Assembly: GCF_000427405.1 (NCBI RefSeq)
Contig: NZ_KE386491.1
Coordinates: forward strand, 355,001-419,000
Direction of reading: 5' to 3'
DNA: 64,000 bases
Source of the DNA: Flectobacillus major DSM 103
GTDB taxonomy: Bacteria > Bacteroidota > Bacteroidia > Cytophagales > Spirosomataceae
Positions within the stretch are counted from its first letter, which is position 1. The number at the start of each line of letters is the position of its first letter. The position numbers were made by a program, and so were the translations under genes. The notes below the pieces were generated by a model. That model was not told the origin of the DNA and searched no databases. It saw only the letters and a program-made list of their open reading frames with translations. Positions 16,910 to 26,362 of the stretch are shown piece by piece.

Positions 16910-18571
16910 ATGTCCAGACCATTCGGAACTCTTGTTGAGAACTTTTACTATTGGGAAGCCCAAACCCCTAATAATGTTTTTCTTAAACAACCTCAAGGTT
17001 CTACCTTTCGAGATTTTACTTTTGCCGAATCAGGAAAGCAGGCTCGCAAAATAGCCAGTGCTATTTTGGCCATGAATTTACCGCCCAATAGCCATATTGG
17101 TATTGTATCTAAAAACTGTGCCCATTGGATTCTTGCCGATTTGGCAATTGCTATGGCTGGGCATATTTCAGTACCATTTTACCCAACCCTAACAGCCGAA
17201 CAACTTCATCAAGTATTGGTTCATGCCAATTGTAAGGTTCTATTTGTCGGAAAACTCGATACTTGGGATGCCATGAAAGAGGGTGTGCCTGCTGGAATAA
17301 AGTGTATAGCCTTTCCAACGTATTATGAGGGTTCACCTGCTATATTCGAGAACTGGGATGCTCTGTTAGATAAGTTTCAGACATTATCTATCAACGTTTC
17401 ACCCAAATACGATGCCATTTGTACCGTTGTCTATACCTCTGGTACTACAGGTGTACCCAAAGGTGTTATGCTTACTCATGGAGCATTTGTTGAAGCACTT
17501 AATCATACCAAAGAGGTAGGTTTATTAGAGATGTCGAATACCCGTTTTTTTTCGTACTTGCCGCTATGTCATATTGCCGAGCGGAATATCGTAGAAGCAG
17601 CAGGTATTGCTACAGGAGGTACGATTTATTTTGCTGAAAATATAGATTCTTTTCAAAAAAATCTTGAAGCGGCACAGCCTACACATTTTCTGGCTGTTCC
17701 ACGTATCTGGACAAAATTTCAGTTGGGGATTCTCTCAAAAATACCACAAAAGAGACTCACCCTTTTGCTGAAACTACCCCTACTCAATACCTTGATTAAG
17801 CGAAAAATTAAGCAAGGATTGGGACTAGCAAAAGCAAAAATTATTTTGACAGGAGCAGCTCCAATGCCTACAAGTCTTTTACAATGGTTTCAGCAGCTCG
17901 ACATTACGATTCAGGAGGCTTATGGTATGACCGAAAATATGGGGCTAACTTCTTTGATGCCACTCAACGCTGTTAAGTCGGGTACTGTAGGCAAACCTCA
18001 TAAAGGTGTGCATATACGCATTAACCCCAATACCCAAGAAATCCAAATGCAATCGCCTTGGAATACACTTGGTTACTATAAAGAACCTGTTCTTACCGAA
18101 GAACTATTCCATGAAGGCTGGCTTTGTACAGGCGATATGGGTACTATTGATGAAGATGGATACCTGAAAATTATTGGTCGAGTAAAGGATATGTTCAAAT
18201 CATCAAAAGGCGAGTATATTGTACCTACACCTATCGAAAGCCTATTGGCTGTAAATCCTATTATTGAGCAAGTGTGTGTGGTTGGCTCGGGCTTGCCACA
18301 GCCGATTGCCCTTGTTGTTTTGTCAGAATTTGGACATAATATCTCCAGAGAAGTACTTATTGATACCTTTTCTACTATACTAGAGCGGATAAACCCTCAT
18401 TTTAACAACTATGAGCATTTGCAAAAAATGGTTATTGTAAAACAAAATTGGAGTGTTGAAAATGGAATACTAACCCCTACGCTAAAAGTAAAGCGGAATG
18501 TAATTGAAGCTGCTTATAAAGACCGAATCTTTAGATGGTACAATATCTCGGAAAAAGTGGTTTTTGAATAA
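16910..18571 (+). CDS. Long-chain acyl-CoA ligase-type AMP-forming enzyme
   Basis: A 553-residue member of the ANL adenylating superfamily. Motifs: the P-loop YTSGTTGVPKGVMLTHG near 174-190, YGMTEN near 341-346, and GDMGTIDEDGYLKIIGRVKDMFK near 405-427, in which RVKDMFK marks the domain hinge. The eukaryote-like form KSSKGEYIVPTPIE is typical of long-chain fatty acid:CoA ligases. It activates a carboxylic acid, probably a fatty acid, with ATP and CoA. It is a single gene, convergent with an MFS gene. Confidence 0.88.
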   Translation: MSRPFGTLVENFYYWEAQTPNNVFLKQPQGSTFRDFTFAESGKQARKIASAILAMNLPPNSHIGIVSKNCAHWILADLAIAMAGHISVPFYPTLTAEQLHQVLVHANCKVLFVGKLDTWDAMKEGVPAGIKCIAFPTYYEGSPAIFENWDALLDKFQTLSINVSPKYDAICTVVYTSGTTGVPKGVMLTHGAFVEALNHTKEVGLLEMSNTRFFSYLPLCHIAERNIVEAAGIATGGTIYFAENIDSFQKNLEAAQPTHFLAVPRIWTKFQLGILSKIPQKRLTLLLKLPLLNTLIKRKIKQGLGLAKAKIILTGAAPMPTSLLQWFQQLDITIQEAYGMTENMGLTSLMPLNAVKSGTVGKPHKGVHIRINPNTQEIQMQSPWNTLGYYKEPVLTEELFHEGWLCTGDMGTIDEDGYLKIIGRVKDMFKSSKGEYIVPTPIESLLAVNPIIEQVCVVGSGLPQPIALVVLSEFGHNISREVLIDTFSTILERINPHFNNYEHLQKMVIVKQNWSVENGILTPTLKVKRNVIEAAYKDRIFRWYNISEKVVFE

Positions 18572-18590
18572 ATATTACTAAGCTATTGGA

Positions 18591-18638
18591 AAAGGTATTT
18601 TTGAAATGAAAATATCATTCTATTTCAAAAATACCTTT
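18591..18638. terminator. Bidirectional terminator
   Basis: 17-bp perfect stem (18591-18607 with 18622-18638), 14-nt loop, between the convergent acyl-CoA ligase and MFS genes. Confidence 0.8.
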
Positions 18639-18737
18639 CGTTATATTTAATAAGAATACACTGTAAGTATGAGCTTTGGCTTTAACAGTATCAGAGTAGT
18701 CAATTAATTATTTAATCTCAAAACTCAGCACTTTTGT

Positions 18738-20078
18738 TTAATGCCCACCGCCAAAACTAACAGGTTTGTCGGCATCTCCTTCAGTTTTTACAATTTTGAC
18801 AAATGTTACAGCAATAGCGGCAAAAAACATACAAATACCACCCATTCTTAGTACATTGGCAGGATTACCCCCCAACAGACTATCGTATGTCAACCAGGTG
18901 AATATAATCTGAATCATCATCGGAATCACGATAAACATATTGAAAATACCCATATAAACCCCCGTGCGTTCTGGCGGAATACTCCCCGCAAGCATCTCAT
19001 AAGGCATCGACATAATACTAGCCCATGCAATACCAAAACCAACCATCGGAGCATATAAAAATTCTCGATTATGAATCTGTGGAATTGTCAACATAGCAAT
19101 ACCCGCTAGAATCAAACATACAAAGTGTACCCACTTGGCCCCAAATTTTTTGGCAAACCAAACCAATATAAATGCTGAAGAAAAAGTGACAATATTATAA
19201 AAACCATTGATTTGACTTGTAATTAAGTCGGCCTGACGAAATTCGCTTGAAAGAGGGTCTTTTGTTCCAAAAATAGATTGAGAGATGGTTTTAGTAACAT
19301 ATTGCCAATAACAAAACATAGCAAACCACTGGAAAAGCTTCATAACAGCTAGTTGACGCATCGTTTGAGGCATTTCTTTGAAGGCATCTATAATTTCTAG
19401 TAAATTAGCCCATGCACCTCCCTTACTGGCTTTGATTTTATCAATTTCTTCCTGCGATAGTGGATATTCGGGGGTTGTCATAACGGAATATCCAATGGTG
19501 GCAATAGAGGCTACTGCACCGACCAAAAATGCTGCTACCGTTCGGTACGGAATACCAGAGGGCATTTGTCCCGAAATACCTGTCCACTCAAAAATCGTGG
19601 GAGTAAAGTTGGCTAAAGTAATGCCTAGTCCACAAAAAAAACTTTGCATCAAAAAACCCAAAGATAGCTGAGGAGCTGGAAGCTTATCAGAAATAAAGGC
19701 TCGATAAGGTTCCATAGCAATATTATTACCAGCATCCAGAATCCATAACAAGCCTGCGGCCATCCATAAGGCACTACTAAAAGGCATAAACAACAAACAT
19801 AAACTACACAGAAGTGCCCCAACCAAGAAATAGGGTTTTCTTCTGCCAAAACGCCCATACGTTTTGTCGCTCATAGCCCCAATAATTGGCTGAATAATCA
19901 AACCAGTAATAGGCCCCGCAAGCCAAAGTAAGGGTAAAGAAGACTCTTCGGCACCAAGATAAGAGTAAATAGGACTCATATTAGTTTGTTGTAATCCAAA
20001 ACTATATTGAATCCCAAAAAATCCGAAATTCATATTCCAGATTTGCCAGAAAGATAAACGAGGTTTTATAAATGTCAT
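18738..20078 (-). CDS. MFS sugar transporter of the GPH/SLC45-like type
   Basis: A 446-residue protein with about twelve membrane segments. The N-terminal motif LWLAGPITGLIIQPIIGAMS followed by DKTYGRFGRRKPYF (loop 2-3) is typical of the glycoside-pentoside-hexuronide and sucrose/maltose-type MFS carriers. It probably imports a disaccharide with a cation. No glycosidase or regulator lies beside it, so the substrate stays open. Confidence 0.85.
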   Translation of the reverse strand: MTFIKPRLSFWQIWNMNFGFFGIQYSFGLQQTNMSPIYSYLGAEESSLPLLWLAGPITGLIIQPIIGAMSDKTYGRFGRRKPYFLVGALLCSLCLLFMPFSSALWMAAGLLWILDAGNNIAMEPYRAFISDKLPAPQLSLGFLMQSFFCGLGITLANFTPTIFEWTGISGQMPSGIPYRTVAAFLVGAVASIATIGYSVMTTPEYPLSQEEIDKIKASKGGAWANLLEIIDAFKEMPQTMRQLAVMKLFQWFAMFCYWQYVTKTISQSIFGTKDPLSSEFRQADLITSQINGFYNIVTFSSAFILVWFAKKFGAKWVHFVCLILAGIAMLTIPQIHNREFLYAPMVGFGIAWASIMSMPYEMLAGSIPPERTGVYMGIFNMFIVIPMMIQIIFTWLTYDSLLGGNPANVLRMGGICMFFAAIAVTFVKIVKTEGDADKPVSFGGGH

Positions 20079-20252
20079 AAAAATGGTTAATTAAAAAATG
20101 GTAAAACCATAGCATCTTGAATTATGCCTTAGTTTTACAACAATATTAATCAATAAATTAGCTTTTATAAAGATTTTCTTAGACTTTTCATTCAAAAAAA
20201 ACTCCTCTTTTTCCCCTTTAATATGATAGCATTATATATTCTATAAATTCCA

Positions 20253-21689
20253 GTGAAAAATCTGGGGCAATTGCTTAGCTATGCACATATTTGTTTATTT
20301 TTGAAAATGCTACTTCTTAGTTTATTCTGTTCATTATGGGGCTTCTGCCCAAAAACTCTTCCAATCGACTCGTTTGTGGTGGTTCAGGAAATTGTGTTGG
20401 AAGGCAATAAAAAAACCAAAGACTATATTATTACTCGGGAATTAGATTTTGCCGTTGGTGATACGCTTTATCTTCATCAGCTCGATAAACGCTTGGAGTT
20501 TAATCGACGTAAAATCATGAATACCAGTTTATTTCATTATGCCTCATTGACAAGCGAGGTAGATACTAGCCCCAAAGTTACCATTCGTATTAAACTAGAA
20601 GAGCAATGGTATATTTTAGGGTATCCAGATATTCAGATTGCAGATAGAAATTATAATGAATGGTGGAGTAGGGGCCGCCGATTAGATAGGCTGATTTTTG
20701 GAGCACATATTATTCATAGTAACTTTAGAGGTCGTGCCGAAAAACTGTTGATGAACTTAGAAGTTGGGTTTGCTCAAAAAATAGAGCTTTTTTATAGAAT
20801 TCCTTATATCGATAAAGCCCAAAAAACAGGTATAGGATTTGGAGTGTCTTTTTCTACCAACAAAAATGTAGCATTTTCAACCTTACGAGATACGCTTGCC
20901 TTTATCAAATCGGACGATGTTTTACGCAGGAGATTTTATGCTGTCGCTTCCCTAAAAAAGCGTTATCATTTTTATGATAATCATACTGTCGAGCTACGTT
21001 ACAATAACAACTGGATTGCCGATACTATTAGAATACGAAATGAAAATTATTTTTTGAAAAATAAAAATACTCAACACTACTTCCAGCTTAGCTATTATTT
21101 CAACTATGATTTTAGAGACAATGTCGTGTACCCGCTCAGGGGGTATCGTTATGAGCTATATATCAACAAACTCGGTATTTTGCCCAGCGACGACCTTAAT
21201 CAGCTAGATATTGTTGCCGATTATTATCGTTTTTGGCCTATTAATAAACGCTTTTTTCTTAGCTTTAATGCTGAGGGCAAAATATCGTTTCCACAAAAAC
21301 AGCCTTTTTTCAATACGCGTGGTTTGGGTTATGGTGTTGATTTAGTGAGGGGCTATGAACTATTTGCCATAGATGGGCAAAAATATATATATGGAAAAAA
21401 TAACCTTCGTTATTTACTTTTCGATAAAAAATTTCACTTCAAATTTATTCGGTCAAAGCAGTTTAATACAGTTCCTGTACAGCTTTACCCCAATATATTC
21501 TTCGATGCGGGTTATGTTGCCAACCAATATGCTGCTGTCAATCAAAGTAGATTTGCCAATACACTTTTGTATGGTTATGGTATAGGAATAGATTTGGTTT
21601 CGTACTATAATATGGTAGTGAAGTTACATTATGCCATAAATCGTCAAAATAATTCAGGATTTATTTTCAATATTACCCGTGAGTTTTGA
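20253..21689 (+). CDS. Outer-membrane surface-antigen barrel protein with one POTRA-like domain
   Basis: A 478-residue protein. After an N-terminal hydrophobic segment (LLSLFCSLWGFC, about 22-33), one POTRA-like domain runs from about 40 to 120 (IVLEGNKKTKDYIITRELDF ...). The rest, rich in Tyr, Asn and alternating beta strands, resembles the BamA/Omp85 surface-antigen barrel and ends in an aromatic residue (ITREF). BamA has five POTRA domains, so this is a shorter relative, perhaps a lipid or protein translocator. The start is a GTG at 20253. Confidence 0.82.
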   Translation: MKNLGQLLSYAHICLFLKMLLLSLFCSLWGFCPKTLPIDSFVVVQEIVLEGNKKTKDYIITRELDFAVGDTLYLHQLDKRLEFNRRKIMNTSLFHYASLTSEVDTSPKVTIRIKLEEQWYILGYPDIQIADRNYNEWWSRGRRLDRLIFGAHIIHSNFRGRAEKLLMNLEVGFAQKIELFYRIPYIDKAQKTGIGFGVSFSTNKNVAFSTLRDTLAFIKSDDVLRRRFYAVASLKKRYHFYDNHTVELRYNNNWIADTIRIRNENYFLKNKNTQHYFQLSYYFNYDFRDNVVYPLRGYRYELYINKLGILPSDDLNQLDIVADYYRFWPINKRFFLSFNAEGKISFPQKQPFFNTRGLGYGVDLVRGYELFAIDGQKYIYGKNNLRYLLFDKKFHFKFIRSKQFNTVPVQLYPNIFFDAGYVANQYAAVNQSRFANTLLYGYGIGIDLVSYYNMVVKLHYAINRQNNSGFIFNITREF

Positions 21690-21804
21690 ATGAAACCCAT
21701 ATAAAAGACAAAAGGAGACGTTAAAAACATCTCCCTGTGCAAATTAATAGTTCTACACCTATTATCTTAAATATTTTTATAAGGTATTGTATTTTAAAAA
21801 CATA

Positions 21805-21826
21805 GGGCGACAAGGGTCGCCCTTGT
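21805..21826. terminator. Terminator between convergent genes
   Basis: GGGCGAC (21805-21811), loop AAGG, GTCGCCC (21816-21822), then TTGTTT; between the barrel gene and the LytTR gene. Confidence 0.8.
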
Positions 21827-21867
21827 TTCCTAAATACCTAACCACTAATTTCTTTGTTTAAAATTAC

Positions 21868-22335
21868 TTATTGTCCTAAGTACTGGCGTTTCTTTTCTAA
21901 AAACTCCTTTTTCTTACGACGAGACACCGAAATCTTCGCTCCATCCTTCAATTGTACGTACATATCTTCCTTAACATCAAAGTGAACTAAATAATTCAAA
22001 TTAATTGCAAAAGACTTATGTACCCTCACAAACATTTCGGCATCTAATTTACTCAAAAAATCTTTCATTGTACGCGAAACTAGCAAGTTTTTTCCATTAC
22101 TGAAGTAAAACTTTGTATAATTGCTAGTAGCTTCGAGGTAAGTGATGTCTTTCCAAGCAACAGAAATGTTTTTTTTGCAACAAACAGGCAATGAGATGTA
22201 ACCCTCTTTTGGGGTTTTTCGGGCATAAACGTCCGGCTTCGGCAAGCGAAGTGGCTCTAGAGAAAATACATTGTAGTCACCGTTAAGCGGAGTAACGGTA
22301 ATAGCAGATAAATTAGAAAGTCTTGATGTTACCAT
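21868..22335 (-). CDS. LytTR-type DNA-binding regulator without a receiver domain
   Basis: A 155-residue protein. Residues about 52-150 form a LytTR domain (ISVAWKDITYLEATSNYTKFYF ... RVHKSFAINLNYL ... ISVSRRKKKEFLEK). The first 50 residues are not a response-regulator receiver and are not recognised. Stand-alone LytTR proteins are common in Bacteroidota, but how they are signalled is often unknown. A 20-bp perfect palindrome lies 94-113 bp upstream of the start. Neighbours give no clear target. Confidence 0.88.
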   Translation of the reverse strand: MVTSRLSNLSAITVTPLNGDYNVFSLEPLRLPKPDVYARKTPKEGYISLPVCCKKNISVAWKDITYLEATSNYTKFYFSNGKNLLVSRTMKDFLSKLDAEMFVRVHKSFAINLNYLVHFDVKEDMYVQLKDGAKISVSRRKKKEFLEKKRQYLGQ

Positions 22336-22428
22336 GATAGTTTTTTAAAGTTTCGTTCGGATATAAATTTTATACTAATGCATGGTTAGGTTGCTGATAC
22401 AAATTTGAGGCTTTTTTTTGACCCTGTC

Positions 22429-22448
22429 AATCACATCATGATGTGATT
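22429..22448. promoter_or_regulatory. 20-bp perfect palindrome upstream of the LytTR gene
   Basis: AATCACATCA followed directly by TGATGTGATT, a perfect palindrome. Its core CACATCATGATGTG differs only in the central CATG/GATC from the palindrome at 23402-23415. Probable binding site of a shared dimeric regulator. Confidence 0.55.
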
Positions 22449-22606
22449 TATATGACCAAAAGTCCTATTTTCATGCTTAATTTCTTTATTCTCGACCCGA
22501 AAGGTCAACTATTTATCATGTTTTAATGATGTGGCGACTATCAAAAAAGGGAATCTAAATACTATTTTTTGTAAAAAGAACTCTAGTACCTAATAACTAT
22601 AATTTA

Positions 22607-23257
22607 TTACACAATATTTTCATGAATAGCCTTGGCAACAGCTTCGGTTTGGGAATGCACATGTAGCTTATCATAAATCTTTTTGATATGCGAACGTACA
22701 GTATCCATGGTAATGCCACATTTATCGGCGATCATTTTGTAACTATTACCTTTTACAAGCAAATTCAAAATTTCGGTTTCTCGTTCTGTTAGTTTATACG
22801 ACACATTTTCGGCTACCCTAGGTTGTTGTTGGGGCAACATCTGTAATACTTTTCGGGCAATACTCGATGTCATGGGTGCTCCGCCGTGATGGGCATCATA
22901 AATGGCCTCCAGTAATTTGGTTGGAGGAGTTCTTTTTAGCAAATATCCTACCGCACCAGAGCAAATAGCGTCAAAAATATGTTCATTGTCGTCAAAAACA
23001 GTAAACATTAGTACATTTACATTTGGTGCCATTTTTTTTATAGCCCTTAATCCTTTCAAGCCATTGGCTACAGGCATATCAATATCCATTAGCACAACAT
23101 CGGGTTTAAATTCCCTCATTTGGGCTTCTACATTTTCACAATTGATGAAAGCTCCCGCCAACTCAAATCCTACCGACCCTTTCAGTAAGACAGAAAGGCT
23201 TTCTCTTAAATCAGGATTGTCTTCATAAACTACTATTTTAATGGGAGAAGAAGTCAT
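22607..23257 (-). CDS. NarL/FixJ-type response regulator
   Basis: A 216-residue two-domain protein. The receiver occupies about 5-125 with the phospho-acceptor Asp in DVVLMDIDMPV (about 54-64) and the conserved Lys in YLLKRTPPTK. The LuxR-type helix-turn-helix is at about 150-212 (LTERETEILNLLVKGNSYKMIADKCGI is its core). No histidine kinase gene lies beside it, so the partner kinase is elsewhere. A palindrome lies about 145-158 bp upstream of the start. Confidence 0.94.
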   Translation of the reverse strand: MTSSPIKIVVYEDNPDLRESLSVLLKGSVGFELAGAFINCENVEAQMREFKPDVVLMDIDMPVANGLKGLRAIKKMAPNVNVLMFTVFDDNEHIFDAICSGAVGYLLKRTPPTKLLEAIYDAHHGGAPMTSSIARKVLQMLPQQQPRVAENVSYKLTERETEILNLLVKGNSYKMIADKCGITMDTVRSHIKKIYDKLHVHSQTEAVAKAIHENIV

Positions 23258-23401
23258 AATTTTTATTGGTTCTTTTTTAGAATATAAATATTAAGTAGAA
23301 AGAGAAATTTATTCTTAATGAATAAAACTAATGACAAGCGTGATAAATATACAAAAACAAATAATACAGAGTTGCTAAACCTTCAAAAAAAAAAGAAATA
23401 C

Positions 23402-23415
23402 CACATGATCATGTG
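23402..23415. promoter_or_regulatory. 14-bp perfect palindrome between the response regulator and lipoprotein genes
   Basis: CACATGATCATGTG. It differs from the core at 22432-22445 only in the inner four bases. It lies in the 346-bp divergent region, which otherwise holds a TACTTTTG -7-like box (23513-23520) for the lipoprotein gene. Confidence 0.5.
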
Positions 23416-23603
23416 ATGCTTTGCTATTGTTAATTGATGATGCAACTTCGTAATAGAGAAGTAATTATTGGTCATTCCTAGAAATCGTGATAGGTGACTC
23501 AGAAAGTTTTTGTACTTTTGTCATATATTTCAAAATCTTTTATTACGACCCAAAGGTTTTGGTTTAATAACGATAGTTACTGTTTCCAAATATTTCAATA
23601 TCA

Positions 23604-24185
23604 GTGAAAAAAAAACGATTTTACTTTTCTCTTTTCGTTATCCTTGGCATTATGATATCCTGCCAAGACCCTAAGCGAGAATCCGATACACAAGTCAACA
23701 ACTTAACCGATACACCCCAGCAGGGTGGGCTTTCGCTAAAAAACTACACCCCTATATTCCAATCTATTCTTAAAAACGAAGATGGTATGGCTAGAGGTGT
23801 TACTATTGGCGATAAGTTTGATGCTATTCAGGAAACCACACTACCCTCAGAAACTCAACCTGACAACGGAAGAAGTTATACTGAGTATTTTGATAATACA
23901 GACCTTAACTTTGCTGATATTTTATATACAAAAGATGGCGATAATAAAGTCAGCGAAATATCGATTGATGTATATATCGAAAAACAAGTAACAGTAGATA
24001 GCCTTATTTCAGAATTTAAGTCATATTTTGAAAAAAAATATGGAAAAGGTGTGGAGCAAGAAAAAGCTACAACATGGGATTTGTCGGAAGGAAAAAATAC
24101 CTTAATTCTGCAAAATGTAAGTACTCAAAAAGACCCAGGATTTAAAATAGTCTTTTCTATAAAACCAGAACGTAACCCTCAATAG
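23604..24185 (+). CDS. Putative lipoprotein of unknown function
   Basis: A 193-residue protein with a lipoprotein signal: KKKR, a hydrophobic stretch and the lipobox-like IMISC (Cys at 20). Behind it lie a low-complexity linker and a soluble domain (about 40-190) with GDKFDAIQETTLPSE and mixed alpha/beta features. The family is not recognised. The start is a GTG at 23604. It probably sits on the inner or outer membrane, facing the periplasm. It is divergent from the response regulator and shares its palindrome-bearing control region. Confidence 0.65.
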   Translation: MKKKRFYFSLFVILGIMISCQDPKRESDTQVNNLTDTPQQGGLSLKNYTPIFQSILKNEDGMARGVTIGDKFDAIQETTLPSETQPDNGRSYTEYFDNTDLNFADILYTKDGDNKVSEISIDVYIEKQVTVDSLISEFKSYFEKKYGKGVEQEKATTWDLSEGKNTLILQNVSTQKDPGFKIVFSIKPERNPQ

Positions 24186-24225
24186 GCAATTGTTGTGAAT
24201 TGAAAGACTATCAATTAGATATATA

Positions 24226-24259
24226 AAAAAATCCCATGATTTTTTTCATGGGATTTTTT
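24226..24259. terminator. Bidirectional terminator
   Basis: AAAAAATCCCATGA pairs with TCATGGGATTTTTT; between the convergent lipoprotein gene and ilvE. Confidence 0.9.
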
Positions 24260-24265
24260 ATTGAA

Positions 24266-25330
24266 TTATACTTTATAAACCCAGCCTCTTTCGTCGGCTT
24301 TCACGCCTAAACGAATTGAGTTGATTTCATCATAAACTCTTTTCGAGAAAGCGTCAGCAGGGCGTTCTGGTAAGTCGTAATCTTGCCCTTCAAAGCCTAT
24401 AGTGGCAATTGGTGCAATAACTGCGGCAGTACCTGCTCCGAAAGCTTCTTGTACTTTACCCGATTGGATACCCTCTACCAATTCTTTTACTGATAATTGG
24501 CGTTCTTCTACCTGCATACCCCAGTCACGAGCAATTTGTAATACCGATTTGCGAGTAATACCGTCCAAAATCGTGTCGCCAGTTGGTGCTGTTACCAATA
24601 CGTTATCAATCACAAACATAAGGTTCATAGTACCAGCTTCTTCTACAAATTGGTGTGTAGCAGCATCTGTCCAGATGATTTGGTCATAACCTGCCTGAAT
24701 AGCCAATTGAGTTGGATACAACGAACCGCCATAGTTGCCTGCATTCTTCGAGAAGCCTACGCCACCATGAGCAGCACGAATATACTGTGTTTCAACTTTT
24801 ACACGCAAAGGCTTACTATAATAAGCTCCTACAGGGCAGTTGAAAATGATAAATTTATAGCTTTTTGATGGTGTTACACCTACATACTCGTCGGTTGAGA
24901 ACATAAATGGACGAATATACATCGAACATCCTGGTTTGGCAGGAATCCAAGCAGCATCCAATTTCAGTAAAGCCGACAAGCCTTCCAAAAATACATCTTC
25001 AGGAATTTCTGGCATACACATACGTACAGCCGATTTGTTCAAACGAGCCCAGTTGTCGAGTGGTCTAAACACCATAATTTCACCATCCTCATTTTTGTAG
25101 GCTTTCATTCCCTCAAAAATTGCTTGTCCATAATGTAACGACATCATGGCTGGAGTATATGAAATAGGGCCATAAGGTACAATCTGTGGTGTTTGCCAAG
25201 CACCGTCTTTATAATCTACCACAAGCATGTGGTCAGCAAAAGAGCGTCCAAAAACAAGGTTGTCAAAGTCAACCGTCTCAATTCTCGATTTCTCTATCGG
25301 ATGAATTTCGATTTGCACTGTATCTGTCAT
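24266..25330 (-). CDS. ilvE: Branched-chain amino acid aminotransferase
   Basis: A 354-residue fold-type IV PLP enzyme. It moves amino groups between glutamate and the 2-oxo acids of Leu, Ile and Val. The PLP lysine region is GGVGFSKNAGNYGGSLY near 190-206, and EEAGTMNLMFV near 230-240 follows. Family motifs at the start include FGRSFADHM, and length is normal for the mitochondrial-like BCAT group. The next gene upstream on the same strand is the cobalamin adenosyltransferase, 35 bp away. Confidence 0.95.
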   Translation of the reverse strand: MTDTVQIEIHPIEKSRIETVDFDNLVFGRSFADHMLVVDYKDGAWQTPQIVPYGPISYTPAMMSLHYGQAIFEGMKAYKNEDGEIMVFRPLDNWARLNKSAVRMCMPEIPEDVFLEGLSALLKLDAAWIPAKPGCSMYIRPFMFSTDEYVGVTPSKSYKFIIFNCPVGAYYSKPLRVKVETQYIRAAHGGVGFSKNAGNYGGSLYPTQLAIQAGYDQIIWTDAATHQFVEEAGTMNLMFVIDNVLVTAPTGDTILDGITRKSVLQIARDWGMQVEERQLSVKELVEGIQSGKVQEAFGAGTAAVIAPIATIGFEGQDYDLPERPADAFSKRVYDEINSIRLGVKADERGWVYKV

Positions 25331-25365
25331 AGTAATATTGCGTTATGCTTTATACAAAATTGATG

Positions 25366-25914
25366 TTAAACTCTTGCTTTCCAAGCTACCTCTTCCACGC
25401 CCAATTCTTTTGCCATATAACGGCAAAGTATAAATAAATAATCAGATAATCGATTCAAATACCTAATAACTAAGTAATCGGTATCGCTTTCTTCAGATAA
25501 ACGTACTACCATTCGTTCGGCTCGGCGGCAAACAGTACGAGCAATATGCCCAAACGAAACCGACTGATGCCCGCCCGGAAGAATGAAGAAACGCATGGCT
25601 TCTAGTTTTTCGTTCATGGTATCCATCGCTTTTTCGAGTAGCTCTATATCGCTATCGTGCAAATCAGGGATTTTTTTCTTGGTTTGTTCTGGTTCTGAAG
25701 CCAAAATAGACCCTATCGTAAATAATCGGTCTTGAATTTCTTTAAGAAGTTCTTTTTTGTTTTGATTTACAACTTGATCTCCCAACAAACCAATATATGA
25801 GTTAAGCTCGTCGATAGTTCCATAGGCTTCTATTCTCAGTTCTGATTTCAAAATACGTGTACCTCCTACCAGCGATGTACTTCCTTTATCTCCTGTTTTT
25901 GTATAAATCTTCAT
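25366..25914 (-). CDS. PduO-type ATP:cob(I)alamin adenosyltransferase
   Basis: A 182-residue protein that makes adenosylcobalamin from cob(I)alamin and ATP. The start motif KIYTKTGDKGSTSLVGG (2-18) binds ATP. YGTIDELNSYIG near 31-42 and CRRAERMVVRL near 129-139 are standard for the PduO/MMAB family. It may be co-transcribed with ilvE just downstream, though the functions are not linked in an obvious way. Confidence 0.95.
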   Translation of the reverse strand: MKIYTKTGDKGSTSLVGGTRILKSELRIEAYGTIDELNSYIGLLGDQVVNQNKKELLKEIQDRLFTIGSILASEPEQTKKKIPDLHDSDIELLEKAMDTMNEKLEAMRFFILPGGHQSVSFGHIARTVCRRAERMVVRLSEESDTDYLVIRYLNRLSDYLFILCRYMAKELGVEEVAWKARV

Positions 25915-26260
25915 CTGATAATAAGCTATTTATGAATCGTATTAGCACCCTCCATTAAGTATTCGTAATATGTTTTTTGTGTTGCAGATAGGCTCGCCAA
26001 TAGTATATTTACTTGATATTGCAAAGCTATATTTTTTTTGAGGATTTTTGCTTATAAAAATCTAAAAAATAATTGTTATAACAACAAATTTTTATTCTGC
26101 TTGCTATTTAATCTTGCCAATGAGACAAAATCCCCTTTTATTACTGCGAAAAAATACTTTTTCTTAGACAAAACCTCAGTAGCTTGGCACATCCCTAATT
26201 TTTATATCCGAATTAGTTCTTCTCAAAATTAGAAATCCTGACCTTTCTGAAGTAATTTTG

Positions 26261-26354
26261 CGGTCTGAAAAGGAGGATTAGTCAATGGTCTGGTGTCATT
26301 GGTTCAAAAAACATAAAACTGACTAACCTACCCACAACCAAGGAAGCAAGACCG
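26261..26354 (+). ncRNA. Candidate structured 5' leader upstream of the DUF1648-like gene and queA
   Basis: CGGTCT (26261-26266) pairs with AGACCG (26349-26354). Inside, TTAGT (26278-26282) pairs with ACTAA (26322-26326), and CAATG (26283-26287) with CATTG (26297-26301). A TAATTTTG box (26253-26260) directly precedes it, which would put the transcript start inside the leader. The preQ1 riboswitch pattern was looked for because of queA and not found. Confidence 0.35.
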
Positions 26355-26362
26355 ATGTAACA

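Noticed and set aside
26038-26232. A 64-codon plus-strand frame
   Set aside because: AT-rich composition, no ribosome binding site, no recognisable features; it probably overlaps the control region.
26261-26354. A preQ1 riboswitch before queA
   Set aside because: The known preQ1-I core and A-rich tail pattern could not be matched to the sequence.
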